Below are positions 43,851 to 55,877 of a stretch of DNA of 64,000 nt, one piece after another. Origin of the DNA: Oasisia sp. SBJ-2009 (taxonomy: Eukaryota > Annelida > Polychaeta > Sabellida > Siboglinidae); contig OZ024857.1 of assembly GCA_964017155.1 (NCBI GenBank), positions 40,417,716 through 40,481,715 of the forward strand, written 5' to 3'. Under the pieces are notes generated by a model. That model had not been told where the DNA came from, ran no database searches, and saw only the letters and a program-made list of their open reading frames with translations. Each line of letters starts with the position of its first letter. Position 1 is the stretch's first letter. A program made the translations under genes and the position numbers.

Positions 43851-46665
43851 CAGTATTTATCTACGCCATATATCTAGCAATAAAACCATTCAGAGGCGCA
43901 TTACACTTTACATGAATATACAGATTACCTAAAAATTAAAAATAGAGACGTAGTTGTAAAATAAATAGATCTGTAAAAAGCAAAAAACAAAAATCCAGTA
44001 TAAATAAATAATCTTAATCTTAATAATACTAAAATACTCATATTGATAAATAATAGTTAATTATATTACAATGTAAACAATAAATATTAAAATAGTTGAT
44101 AAATAATAGATATTAAAAATAGTAGTTAATTATATTACAATAAAAAATAAATAAATAAATAATAAAATAGTTGATAAATAGTACATATTAAAAATGTTCA
44201 GATATTAAAATATTGTTCTTTTAAAGTGAAAAAGCCCTCTTAAACAGAAGTGTCTTCAGTTGCTTCTTGAAAGCACTGAGGGAGTCTGTGGCACGCATGA
44301 CAAGCGGCAGATTGTCCCAGAGGCGTGGAGCAGCACTTGAAAATGCCTTTTCTCCCTGCGTACGCAGTCTGCTTCGAGGAACCTCCAGCAGGTGGGCGTC
44401 AGCGGAGCGTAGCGCACGGGTCGGTTCGTAACGAATTAGTAGGTCGCTTAGGTATGACGCAGCTAGTCCGTGAAGGCTTCGAAACGTTAACAGTAACAGT
44501 TTATACTCGATCCGCTGTTTGATCGGAAGCCAGTGAAGATTGATTAAAACTGCCGTGATGTGGTCGTGTTTCCTCGTTTTGGTTATGAACCGGGCAGCAG
44601 CGTGTTGTACTCTTTGGAGTTTGGTAAGGAGGTGGTCGGAAATGCCGTACAACAGGCAATTTCCGTTGTCAAAGCGAGACGTTACGTAAGAATGAATCAT
44701 AATTTCTGTTGTTTTCCGATCGAGAAGGTTTCGGATTTTTCCAATACAATGGATATGGAAATACGCTACACGGCAAATGTGCTGTACCTGGTTGTCCATG
44801 CTAAGACTATTCTCGAAGAGAACGCCAATGTTCTTGGCCACAGTGCACACTGGCACAACGGTGTCACAAAGTTTTATCTGTGGCATAGAAAGTGTAGTCT
44901 TTATATGAGGCGCGCACATCACAATAATTTCTGTCTTCGTAGCATTGAATTTCAGTTTATTTATATTCATCCAATCTTGTAATTCTGCGACACAATCTTG
45001 GATGCGCGTGACTGCCTGGATTTTGTCTTCGTCTGAGTGCGGACTGAACGCGAGATACAGTTGGGTGTCATCAGCCTACAGGTGAACGTTTATCCCGTGT
45101 CGACGTGCGATATCACCGAGTGGAGCAGTGTAGCAAATAAACATGAGAGGGCCGAGAACGGAACCTTGCGGAACACCGAACACCACTGGACGTTCCGTTG
45201 ATAATCTGCCGTGCATTTGTATACGTTGACTTCGGTTCACCAAATACGACTCAAACCACGCAAGACATGTTGCAGTAATACCAAACCGATCTCTGAGGCG
45301 GGTTAACATGATTGTGTGATCGATCGTATCGAATGCTGCTGATAGATCTAGCAGCACTAGTGTGGCAGCCTTGCGCTCATCAAGTATACAGAGCAAGTCA
45401 TTGCGTACTCTCAGCAGTGCTGTCTCTGTGCTGTGGTTAGGACGATAAGCAGATTGCATTTCCTCATATAGATCGTTGTCTGACAAATGTTTAGAGAAAC
45501 GGACAGCAACGACCTTCTCTACGATTTTTGACACAAAACACAGGTTTGACACTGGACGGTAGTTCGTGACGTCGTTTGCATCAAGCGTTGTTTTCTTCAG
45601 CAACGGAGTTACCAGAGCCTTTTTAAAGACGGAAGGGAATACTCCTGTCGCAATCGACATGTTCACAATATCAGCGATGACCGGTGCTAGGCTGGATAAG
45701 TTGTCCTTCAGCAGATGAGTAGGAATCGGATCCAATTTGCACGATTTACAGGCTGATTTGCTGACCAATTTGGTGATCTCGTCGGTTGTTGTGGGCATGA
45801 ACGATGACAGATACGAGGAAATACCACAGGGCTCATCGGGACGCATAGATACGCAATTGTCAATGTTATCAAGGTCGCGTCTGATGATATCAACTTTGTC
45901 TATGAAATAGTTGCTGAATTCGTCTAGCAATTGTCCCAGGTGTTCATTAGGCAATGCTGGCAGACGTTTTGTTTGCAACAGAGAACCCACGGTCCGGAAA
46001 AGGGCTTTGGGTTGCCAGCCTGGTCCTTAATTCGGTTGGCATAGAACTCGGACTTGGCAGCATAGAGCATCTTCTTAACAATGTCTCTTTGGTTCATGAA
46101 GATTTCCCGGTCGACGGTCAACCTGGACAACCTCCATCGCCGCTCCATCATTCGTCTCTCCTTCCTCGCTGACAGAATGTCGTCGTTGACCCAAGGCGCA
46201 GCAGGGCGGATAGTGAGCCATTTAGTTTTTAACGGTGCATGTTTCTCAAGAAGGTCACCAAGAACGTCATTGTATTGCGTTACACTCTCCTCTAATGATC
46301 GTTCCTGACTTGTGTATAAGTCAGAATTCTCAATGTCTGTTGAAAAAGAAGTCAAATGTATTGCTTTCATCTTGCGGTAGGTCTTTAGTTCCCTTCGAAA
46401 AGGAGGTTTGCGCATTGCAATGCGACAATGTACCGCACAGTGATCTGAAATGAGGTCAGCCACGACAGTGTCCATCACGCAGGAATATGTGCGGGCGATA
46501 ATTAAATCTAAAACGTGACCTTCTTGGTGTGTTGCTACTTCCACATACTGTGTCATGCCGTGACTATCCAACATGTCACGGAAACGTCTCACATGAACGT
46601 CAGTGTTAATATCGAAATGAAAATTAAAATCACCAACAATAACCAATTCATCAGGCAGTGTCGCG

Positions 46666-46697
<32 letters not shown>

Positions 46698-49600
46698 TGT
46701 ATGTATGTATGCATGTATGTATGTATGTATGTATGTATGTATGTATGTATGTATGTATGCATGCATGCTTGCATGCATGCATGCATGCATGTATGTGTGT
46801 ATTGTGTTGATTTGTTTGTTTGTTTGTCTGTTTGTATTGGGCTTAATTTATCCTATGATCTAGCGGACACAGGAAGACTTTTAATGGTTAGTAGATTTAT
46901 ACTTTTGTTCTGTATTTGTTTGAGTAGTGGAGAACTTGGGCACTCAGTTTCCAAAAGGATGTTTGTGGAGTACTCTACGCCACAACATTTTGTTGTGCCA
47001 CGGCGTGGTCGCGCGAAGCACTTCTGGGACACTCTGAAACACTGTAACGCAACTTTTAATGTTTCTGCGCGGGAGACTGCCTTTTTACATAGGTGACGTT
47101 GTGAAAGTGCTACCATATTTACCCAGGGCGGTGGTGATGGAACCTCGGGGGATGTCTTAGCTATGCATCACTGGGCCAGTGAGGGTAACTAGGCTACTAT
47201 CATATGTAATAACATAAATGATATCCATTCGTGGTTGAATTCAACTGGGTATCATTCTCAATTGTGCATTCTCCGTCGACGCAGAACGTTTCCTCCAGTA
47301 TTAAATGCTGCACATTAAATACCGAACAGGTGTAAACTGTAGAACAATTTGTGTTAGATTTCCAACTCTCTTGATTATGTTTCTTCGACCTGTGTTTTTC
47401 TGTTTTTCCTCTGTGTGTCGCAATGAATACCACCGTGTGTGTGATTATTTCTTTTTAATATCTTCTCTAGGCTTTACACTATGCTATTTCTAAATTGCAT
47501 TTCATGTTTTTATCGTCTATTCTCGTGAATTTTGTCGTATTTCGACTGTCAGCTACCATGGATTCTCCGTGGTTTCTAGTTTGGTTTCTTACCTGTGGTC
47601 ATGTTTGCTTTAGCCTCGATTATCCAGGCACCGCGCGGGTCGGTTTTGATATAAATAGGCCATGTAAGTCTCGCGCTCGAAAACGAGGTTGGGCAGGAAG
47701 TCCATATTCTGTATGTTGACATATAGAAATTTGTTTTGTTTTTGGTTGTAATAATCGGACTGTCACCAAATAGTGTTTCACAGTTATATTGTTCGAAGAA
47801 TAATTACAAAGGGAAGCAGCGGAACACTTTGCCGGTAACAATGATCACGGAAATCATGCATTGTAATCGATTATTAAGGTGGTTGTCATGGTATCGCCAG
47901 CTACTCGGAGCTAGTACTTGTGTTTGGCAATTTTGACTGAATAAAGAATGCCATCTTTCGCGCAGTACAACCTGTTTTTGGGGCAAATGTATGCATGTTT
48001 TATGATTACGTGCATTTAGAGAACTTGTCAGATTTAAATTCTTATCGAACTGGTGTGAAACCACAACGTACAGCAATGTAAAATGCAAATCCCATTAAAA
48101 GACACATACTGCCTAAAATCGTGTATACTCTCTTCGCTACGTAAATCGCTATGTGTCTGTGACAGTGGTAAACTCAATATTAAATTGGACATTTAATATA
48201 AGAACGATATAACGCAATATATGTATGACCTGATAAAGAATTCCTAGTATTTATCAGTCGGAAGCTACAACTGTCGTTATACTATTATTATTCTTGAGTC
48301 CAGTCCCCAATCAGCTCCAGTCGCGCGGAGTCTGGCCATGTATCGTGACCCACTTGCCTATTGAACTAAATGTTTATATTTAGCATAGTTACTAGGATTG
48401 TTATTGTTACATTTAATGTATCATCAAATATCAATTACTTCATATGTATTCACAGTTAATGAATGTTACTTAAATGTGCTGTAACCAGTGTGTTATGCCT
48501 GTTTGTTCACTGGTTGAAATAATCCGTTGCAGACTTTCGCCGCAATCTGAAAGTACTCCTCGTCTCTAGCACGGACGGTGACCTACTGACGTCATCCTCG
48601 CTGCGGGGAATCTGCCACTTCATCGAACAGCTCATTTCGCCGATGTTTCCCTACCAGGAGAGACATAACGGCATCAGCATCGACATGAGGTCAACATCTA
48701 TTGCCGTAAACCTGGCCAAGCTCCGGAACAAGACGTGCTCACAGCTCGACGACAACGATGTCTCCTACGCCAAGCAGCTGCTCCACGAGTGCGTGTCGTA
48801 CTACAAGAACGGCACGCTCAAGAGTACTGTTGAGCACCCAGAGAGCGCCTACGCCGAAGGAACGCCAAGGCAGTGTTACGCAGAAAACTTTGTCTACAAT
48901 GTTATGTATTATTTCGCTGACGTTGACTTCTACAACACGACACACGACCTCATGCACACCGCCGTGTACATCTCGTTCTTGCCATCCGGATACGCGTTCT
49001 ACCGTGACCACATTCAGTCGCAGATTTTGGACAATGGCATAGTACGCTTGGACGCGATCGGGTTTCCATATCACTTATCTATCAAAATACAAGCGTTTCA
49101 GAACAAACTTATCGGTGATCTAAAATATTTCGTCGTGGCTATTGTTTTCATCGGGGTTTTTACGCTCATATACCTGCTCTCGTTCATTCTAGTCGCCGTA
49201 ATATTCGTCAACATTGCGCTGAGCTTCGGCCTCGCCCTCTTCTTGTACTACTACATGTGTCAGATGGTGTTCTTCCCGTTCATCAATCTCATAGCATTGC
49301 TGCTTCTCATCGCCGTCAGCGCCGACGATGTCTTCATCTTCTACGACACGTGGCTGCAAGTGAGAGACGAATATCCGGAGTGGCGCCGTGATCAGCGGCT
49401 GTCCGCGACATTCTCACACGCCATCCTGTCGATATTCGTCACGAGCTTCACGACAGCGGCGGCGTTCACTGCCAATCTCGTGTCGAACATCACAGCCATC
49501 CAGTGCTTTGGCGTGTTCGCAGCGCTCTCCATGACGACTAACTTTGTTATGATGGCGACCATCACGCCAGCCGTTATATGTGCCATGGAGGCGTATGCAC

Positions 49601-51192
49601 CGAACTTAAACTGCCCGCCGAATGTCCTCTTCGAAAGCATCGAATTGGCATACTTGAGTGTGGCGGCTCATCTGAAGTATGTGATCGTAATGGCGATACC
49701 TGTGGCGGTTCAACGTGCTTGTTGGGCATTCATCACTGTCAGCCTAATTGTCGGTGTTGGCGCATTGGTTGTTGTATTTTACAAACCCGGTCTGGTGCCA
49801 CCGACGTCAACAGACTTTCAACTGTTCACCAGCGACAATCCTCTCGAAAAATGGGACCTTTACTTCAAGTACAGATTCGCCGCCGCGGTTGCGAATACCA
49901 AAAAAGGAACCCCCATATATGTGAGCTTTGTGTTCGGATTAATTCCCACAGACATAGGAAACACAATGGATCCGAACGACGGTGACATGTACAAATGGAT
50001 ACACGAACCCTATCTGTCCGAGGTATCATTGTTGCATGATGGCGCATTTGACTTGGGAGAGACTAAAACACAAAACTGGCTACGCTCGTTTTGCGAAGCC
50101 ATTCGGGCTGAACAGATGTTTAATGTTTCCGCATTGCGGCCGTGCATTGTAACCAGTGAGGATCTTAATAAAGTGTTGATTACATTGATCTGCAATCATC
50201 TACATACCAGTAATGCTACAGCAGAGTGGAATCTATGTTGCGTACAGAAGGGCTACCAAAGACAATGTATACAAAAAGCTATGCAAGACAGGAACTTACC
50301 GATATACAAGGAATACAGGGATTTTGTCAGCAATATGCAAATTACTACAACCGGTTGTCCTATGTACAATGAGACTGATGGTCACGTTGTCGGATTCCAA
50401 TTCTCGGCGTTGACGACTTTCACAACCGCAGTGGCATACAAGAGAATGCACGCCGTCCACACCGCACTGTCCAACTTCCTGGATAAGCACCTGGAGTCTG
50501 CACCGGACGGTCTACGCAGCGGTTTCTTCACCGGTCACGGGTTCTTCAACTTCTACGACCTGCAGCTCTCGCTCGTCTTCGGCACGTATCGCTCCGTCGG
50601 CTTGTCGCTCGGTGCCTCGCTCGTCGTTCTGCTGTTCACTGTCCGTAATGCCCTCATCACGATCTACGCCATGGTTACGATCGTGATATCCATCACGTCC
50701 ACCGTCGCAACAATCGTCCTGCTGGGCTGGAAGCTGGACGTCATCGTGGCTTTGACCATCACGCTCGCCGTCGGCATGTCTATCGACTTCACGATCCACT
50801 ACGGCGTCGTTTACCAGCTGGCATTAGATCCGACATCCGCCGAACGCACCTATGCGTCTTTCCAACGAGTCGGCTCGGCTGTAGCCGCCGCCGCTTGGAC
50901 GTCGTTCTCCGCCGGCATTGCCGTACTCAACTGCCAGCTCGAGCCGTATCGTAGGCTCGGCGTCTTCCTCGTGCTTGTGATGGCGTTCAGTTGGATGTAC
51001 TCCACATTCTTCTTCCAGTCTCTCTGCCACACCATCGGTCCCGTCGGCAATACCGGCCAGTTTCGTTGTCCGGCTGCAGTGAATGAGAAATGTAAGCGCC
51101 CAACCAACAGGACGGAGCAAAGCCGTAGCGAGAACGGAGGATACAAACTGGTGGAGTCACCATTGATGCGGCCTTCGCATCGGCATCCGTAA
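41616..51192 (+). CDS. Patched-domain (PTCHD-like) membrane protein 1, complete, 4 exons
   Basis: Exons 41616-41938, 42377-42500, 43504-43681 and 48533-51192 join in frame (phases 2, 0, 1) to predict 1094 residues. Family: Patched-related/RND-type 12-helix proteins with a sterol-sensing domain, which move or sense lipids in membranes. The N-terminal 107 residues are polar. TM1 lies at ~118-136 (PAIVIIVIAAVVTVLWV). A large extracellular loop follows, with Cys and NxT sites. The SSD helices start at ~406, with AVSADDVFIFYDTW at ~469. After the second extracellular loop the helices begin near ~865, with AVGMSIDFTIHYGVVYQ at ~954. Both GxxxD-type acidic sites (proton relay in RND proteins) are present, but the first has Ser where gene 2 has Gly (VGADD). 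A related gene faces it at 56-63 kb. Substrate is unknown; Hedgehog signalling is not implied. Confidence 0.93.
41939..42376. other. PTCHD-like gene 1, intron 1
   Basis: A 438 bp intron with canonical ends (GTAAGA ... TTCTTCTCAG). No repeat recognised. Confidence 0.7.
42377..42500 (+). CDS. PTCHD-like gene 1, exon 2 (TM1)
   Basis: Acceptor GTTTCTTCTCAG, donor AAG|GTAGGC; 124 bp. It encodes YFRFVANYPPAIVIIVIAAV then VTVLWV and ends YPLK. The same-length exon with the same phases exists in gene 2 (63202-63079). Confidence 0.92.
42501..43503. other. PTCHD-like gene 1, intron 2 with two (AT)n tracts
   Basis: (AT)n at about 42617-42679 and 43206-43281, plus a short GTGCGTGTGTG patch. Otherwise unannotated. 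Confidence 0.8.
43504..43681 (+). CDS. PTCHD-like gene 1, exon 3
   Basis: Acceptor ACATTTTAG, donor CACG|GTGAGA; 59 codons plus one base. It begins GFHTRETPIFKAAITALIAF, the family's G-F-x-T-R-x-T-P motif after TM1. Confidence 0.92.
43696..43811. repeat. (GTAT)n microsatellite, left flank of a LINE
   Basis: GTAT tetranucleotides with GCAT variants. The same array in the same orientation reappears at 46666-46800 on the far side of the LINE. Confidence 0.95.
43812..46665 (-). mobile_element. LINE in PTCHD intron 3, nearly intact RT, stop in YADD box
   Basis: From 46665 down: the second half of the endonuclease (ELVIVGDFNFHFD, then LISDHCAVHCRIAM), a linker (ARKERRMMERRWRLSRL) and, after one frameshift near 46015, the reverse transcriptase. 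The RT shows KSCKLDPIPTHLLKDN, VTNYRPVSNLCFVSKIVEKV, LLDLSAAFDTIDH (~45350) and FGVPQGSVLGPL (~45170). The YADDTQLYLAF box follows, whose Tyr codon is TAG at 45078-45076. The frame then stays open through HWLPIKQRIEYKLL and AAPRLWDNLP to ~44221. The 3' part ends GTAGATAAATACTGTATTTA then (TTA)n. The 5' end is truncated. Close to a CR1/L2-type element; young compared with the others in this window. Confidence 0.92.
46666..46800. repeat. (GTAT)n/(GCAT)n microsatellite, right flank of the LINE
   Basis: GTAT units with GCATGCAT at the end, then GTATTGTGTTGATTTG. Same motif and strand as the array at the LINE's other end. Confidence 0.95.
46801..48532. other. PTCHD-like gene 1, rest of intron 3
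   Basis: No coding exon with paired splice sites, no clear repeat. The frames at 46.9-47.1 and 47.5-47.7 kb have no recognised domain. It ends with the acceptor ATCCGTTGCAG. Confidence 0.5.
48533..51192 (+). CDS. PTCHD-like gene 1, exon 4 (SSD and most of the protein)
   Basis: A single 2660 bp exon carrying 885 residues, DFRRNLKVLLVSSTDGDLL to PLMRPSHRHP, with TAA at 51190-51192. GC content and codon use stand out from the AT-rich surroundings. Shared family blocks: KTCSQL, DNDVSYA, FVYNVMYYFADV, APDGLRSGFFTGHGFFNFYD, TVRNALITIYAM, GWKLDVIVALTI. The C-terminal ~45 residues are polar and presumably cytosolic. Confidence 0.96.
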
Positions 51193-51500
51193 AGCTGCAG
51201 TGATAGCGTTCCGTAGAGGTAAAAGCACTGTGACAGAGATTCGTGAAACTGCAGTATCGATATCAGTAAAGTTGCAGGGATCTGGAAAGCTGCAGTGACA
51301 CAGATATTTCTAAACCAGCAATCATTACACGGGACCGTCAAGTAGCTGTGACATCAGAGATACAGCAGCGGCAGTTACGTAAATCAGACAACCTACAACG
51401 GCTTCCGTAAAGCTACAACGAGAAGAACATCTAAAGCTACACTGACATGGATCCGTCAGCAGCAACAATTGGGACATCAACTGGCAGTTGAATCGTACAA
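51193..51500 (+). repeat. Degenerate repeats in the 3' UTR of PTCHD-like gene 1
   Basis: From the stop codon on, a motif near CCGTAAAGCTGCAGTGA recurs about ten times with variable spacing of ~22-30 bases. Examples are CCGTAGAGG, CGTGAAACTGCAG, CAGTAAAGTTGCAG, GGAAAGCTGCAGTGAC and CCGTCAAGTAGCTGTGAC. The first copy overlaps the stop codon. Confidence 0.6.
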
Positions 51501-51647
51501 CCAGTCAACTATAGAAGTTGTAATTTAAACCTCACACGCATTGGCCGCTTTACATATTCTTTGATGCACGACCCTCCTGTTACGTTGAATGGTTTGTTTG
51601 TGGCATTCTGATAACACCTCAAAGTGGATCAATCACATGGAATAGAT

Positions 51648-51653
51648 AATAAA
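51648..51653 (+). terminator. Candidate polyadenylation signal for PTCHD-like gene 1
   Basis: AATAAA lies 456 bases after the stop codon, followed by a T/G-containing stretch (GATTGGATAATAATAGTTG). Further AATAAAAATAA follows at about 51682. No cDNA evidence. Confidence 0.45.
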
Positions 51654-52309
51654 ACTGATTGGATAATAATAGTTGAAGGAAATAAAAATAAGGCATTTAT
51701 GCTAAGATCTGTTGTCAATGTGTACACAAACATTAACATTGTTAGTAATATTTGAAAACATTCAACAAATAAGGAAAATACATTTGGAGTATAGATTCGA
51801 TTTAAAAACCCGTCTGTAGAGTTACTCCCGCGGATAATTAAAATTTAATTAGCTGAGCAATCATTTGGCAACACTTCGATTCTTTCTGTGATTTCAGATA
51901 ATGTCTACATGGATAGATTTTGCGACGGCTCGAGTGTCAGACAGCGCCGTTGTGCGATTTAAACACTAGGCATTATAGGGAACAATCACTTATTTTACGG
52001 TCTACACGAATCAAATTGTGCTGAAACATTTAAATGGTAGATTTCGCAAACGCATGAATTTCCCGTCATTTTTCGTTTCGTCTCCTTTTGAGAGTAATTA
52101 TATAGACTGCAGCATGCGGGGTATAATCTACACTAAGAAACATACATTTCAAACGTGATTTATATTTTAATTAAGCAACGTGTAATCCATTAATATTAGT
52201 AGAATGTATGAAATATTGATTGTATATGTCAAAATAACAACACATTACTCCTCTTTTTGTGATATATACAGCATAGCTCAACGAATGGATGTGCTAACTA
52301 TCAACAGTT
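51654..52309. other. Intergenic AT-rich sequence
   Basis: No recognised feature between the 3' end of gene 1 and the RTE element. Confidence 0.5.
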
Positions 52310-54640
52310 TTGCGACGTAGCCATTGCTTAAACACATCTTCACACCTTTTATGTTACACTAACCTTGACGGCCTGATAAAAGCCGAAAGCATACTGCTTC
52401 CACATCTGCGTTATCTTGCGCTATCCTCTGCCAGATGGTACCCTTCCAATAGTCATCTAGTTCGTCTCTCCATCTTCTTGCGGTCTTCCTCTAGATCGTT
52501 TCTATTCGTAGAGTTTCCAGGTGATGGTACGCGATGTCCATCGGTTACCTCGTATCCTGCTGACGTGCCCTGTCCAGGTCTACTTCCGTTATCCGACTTG
52601 TTCAACCACGTCTGCGATCTTTGTCGTTTCTCTTACCCAGATGTTTGTTTTTCTGTCCCAGTATGTGATGTTTAAAATACTTTTTCCATTTTTGTTTGTT
52701 CGGCTTCTAACTTATTCTCTGCTTGGCTGATGAGTGCCCATGTTTCTGCGCCGTATATAATTGCTGGAAGTACGCATGAGTTGTAGACTTGTTTCATCAC
52801 GCATGTTCCAATATTACCCTTGAAGAGGTCGTGCTTGGCGAATGCTGTTCACCCTGCCGTGATTCTTCTTATAATCGTATTGTATAGGTTTTTGTCTTTA
52901 GTGCAACATTCTCTGTCTTGGTTGACATAATGGCGGTTTGTCATTTTTCCATCATCAACTTTGTCTTCGACTTGTTCTTCTTCAGAATCTGTTTTCCACT
53001 TTCATCAGCTAATTCCTGTAGTATTTGTTGTAGTTCATGTAGTGTATTAGCAAAGCAAAGTATGTCGTCGGCGAAACGAAGATGACTAAGATATTCGCCG
53101 TCTATCCTGAACGACCTGGTTTTCCAAGTCAGTTGTTTGTATACGTGGACTGTCATCGCGTTGTTGGTGTAAAACATATTTCAGTTGTTCGATGTACACA
53201 TCTTCTATCTCCTGTTCTTGAAGCGAGGTCCATGATATCATTCTTCTTTCCGAGATGGTATCATCTCCTGCTTTCAAAGTATCGATGTTTATGTGGTCGT
53301 TCGTTACCTGTTGATGTCCCATTCTTCATATCTCATAGTGCTGCTTCCACCTCCCATGATGTTATCGCTGGTATATCGTTTGGGTCAGTGTAGATTATGG
53401 TACTCTGTTCACTGTCGTATAGCTCGGTGTAGAATTCCTTGTATTATCTTATCTTGATCATGAATTCCTCTACCCTGTTTGTCTAGGAATGTAATCAGTC
53501 TGTCTTGGCCTAGTTTCTGCGTTCTTCTGATTTTCCTCAGTCTCTTTGAAGGATGCCATGAACGTTTCTCGTATGATCTCCTGGCGATTGTTCCTGATGT
53601 TCCTCTATACCCCACCATTTCTCGTCGTTTCGTCATCAGGACTTGTGTCCGTGATGATATCCCCGATTTCAGTAGCTTGTTGATTGTATTAGCTACTCTT
53701 TGTTGGATCACGTGATGGTATCATTGAAGATGTCGATGTCCTGTAGTGTCTCGAATCGGTTTCTCAATTCGAGTCTCTTGTTCCATCTCTATGTCCAGTT
53801 TAATGTTGTTCATAGTCATTCTATGGCCACTTCAAATTTTGACTTGGTTGATGACTGTTTCGGCTGTGACAATGTCTGGTCTGTTTGTTAGGATGTTGTC
53901 AATTTAGGTCTTCGTTACACCTTTTGGGCTTTTCCATGGCCACCTCTTGTCTTCTTTCTTCTGAAAGATGGTATTCATGATTTTGTACTTTCGTGATGCT
54001 GATCATTCTACCAATGTATCGCATCTTTCCTTACTCATTTCGAATAAAATTTTGCCCGTTGCCATTTCCATAGTGTTTATTCTTTTTCCTGTTTGAGCAT
54101 TGAAGTCTCCCATCACTATCGTGAAGTGGGTTGGTTTCCCTAATCTCCATCGACGTCGTTGTAGAAACTATTTATGTATTGTTCTGAGTATGATGTTATT
54201 TGAACATATACTTGGGCTATCTTTAGTTTGTAGCGCTTTGTTATACACAGAGCAAGTTCTGCTATTCTGAGACTGGTGCTCTTTACCCTCTTTCCATTCC
54301 TCTTAATGAGAATGCTTACTCCTGCTTGATCGTTGTTTGCCTTAGAGTAGCACAGTAGATGGCCACTTTGTAAAGTAGTGAAACATTCCTCTCGTCTTCT
54401 CACTTCTCCAGTCCCAATTACATCCAATACCAACCTGGTTTCCCTAAATTTGTCTTCGAGTTCTTGTATGTGTTCATCTCCTAGTAGAGTTCTGACGTTG
54501 TAGGTCGCTATCTTTAGTATACTTACCCTCTTTCGGCGTGTCTTTTTGACGCATAAATGCTTAACACCCCTGCACGTAGCCCTAGTTGACCACAGCCGCT
54601 ATCTTGGGCACAGACAGTTTCGGTGCCGCTGGTGAATAGG
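52310..54640 (-). mobile_element. Degenerate RTE-type LINE
   Basis: From the 5' end: endonuclease start KIATYNVRTLLGDEHIQELE (~54510), then VLDVIGTGEVRRREECFTTL and QAGVSILIKRNGKRVKSTSL (~54430-54280), and TKRYKLKIAQVYVQITSYSE. Next is a linker with RKIRRTQKLGQDRLITFLDK (~53530). The polymerase has RIDGEYLSHLRFADDILCFA (~53100). The C-terminal part reaches ~52340. It carries many frameshifts and stops. The type (RTE-like, as in many animal genomes) follows from the EVRR ... GHLLCYS and SHLRFADDI signatures. It lies between the two convergent PTCHD genes. Confidence 0.85.
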
Positions 54641-54760
54641 GGGTCTTGGTTTTGTAGTGCTTTTCATGCTGATGTTGTTGATATACCGTTCCACGCTGGC
54701 CAGTGCGGGTTGGAAGGGGCAGGCGATATTGGGTAAACGAAATTGCCCAAGTTGCCACCG

Positions 54761-54764
<4 letters not shown>
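54641..54764 (-). other. Probable 5' leader of the RTE element
   Basis: GC-richer sequence just upstream of the RTE endonuclease start, in the element's orientation. No coding region recognised. Confidence 0.35.
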
Positions 54765-54804
<40 letters not shown>

Positions 54805-54827
54805 CCCCACCTCTCTCTCTATCTCTC

Positions 54828-54890
<63 letters not shown>
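54765..54890. repeat. (CT)n and (AT)n microsatellite
   Basis: CTCTCTCT, then TATATA, a short CCCCACCTCTC interruption, then a longer (AT)n to about 54886. Confidence 0.95.
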
Positions 54891-55685
54891 CAAGTTGTAT
54901 ATATAATTTAGGCTATATAAGTACATTGTTACATGACAATAACGATATAAACCATGCCATACAAGTGATGGTGCTGAATTCGTTACCAAAATGTTCCATC
55001 GTCACGAGTTTCCATCGTCAAGATCTCTACTGCATTGAACGTAGACACACATGCGCCAGATATCGCTTATTGGTCTTATTCCTCATGGTACACATAATGT
55101 GTGTATTTATTTCATATTATACATTTTCTTTCCGGAAATTTCAAATGTTAATTTTGGTGTGCAATAAATATGTTTCACTAAAAAGTTATATACTGAGGTG
55201 ATTTGTACTAGGGGTTATACGTGTCTGCTTGATACGTCACAGTAATAGTTTCAATAAAATAGGTTCATTACTTGTAACATATCTACAATGACTTTCACAC
55301 ATAATTACTTAATGCAAGAAATGCCCTAAAACGAACTATAAATGAAAATGTTATGAACGACACTTGTACTAATCACTATTCGTACCGTGTGCATGACTAC
55401 GTGTTTCAAATAATTAAAATTATGACTGAATAGTCTTATCTCATGAACAAATACATTTCTCATGAACATGAATAAATTAAAATAAATTTCATAGAAGTTT
55501 CGATTTGTTTTCCACCGAGATGTCAACTTTAGCATTTACCTGGCGTTCAGCATCTGTTCTTGACCTTTAACTAAAAATATAACATCAGAAATGGATTCTA
55601 CATACCAAAATCAAATAGGTATTACACATAATTCTTAGACAAAACGTTCTACACTACTTCGAAGATCTGACAAGTGGCCATCTTG
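54891..55685. other. Intergenic AT-rich sequence
   Basis: No gene or repeat recognised. Confidence 0.5.
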
Positions 55686-55772
<87 letters not shown>

Positions 55773-55821
55773 TTATATGTATATATATATATAAATATAT
55801 ATTATATATGTATGTATATAA

Positions 55822-55877
<56 letters not shown>

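Noticed and set aside
44325..44982. Plus-strand frames over the LINE (65 and 140 codons)
   Set aside because: Antisense shadows of the reverse transcriptase C-terminus.
47495..47719. 74-codon plus frame with a hydrophobic start
   Set aside because: No splice support, no homologous motif, inside an intron of PTCHD-like gene 1.
50512..51341. Minus-strand frames of 95-163 codons opposite PTCHD exon 4
   Set aside because: Shadows of the real gene in a GC-richer exon; no family signature.
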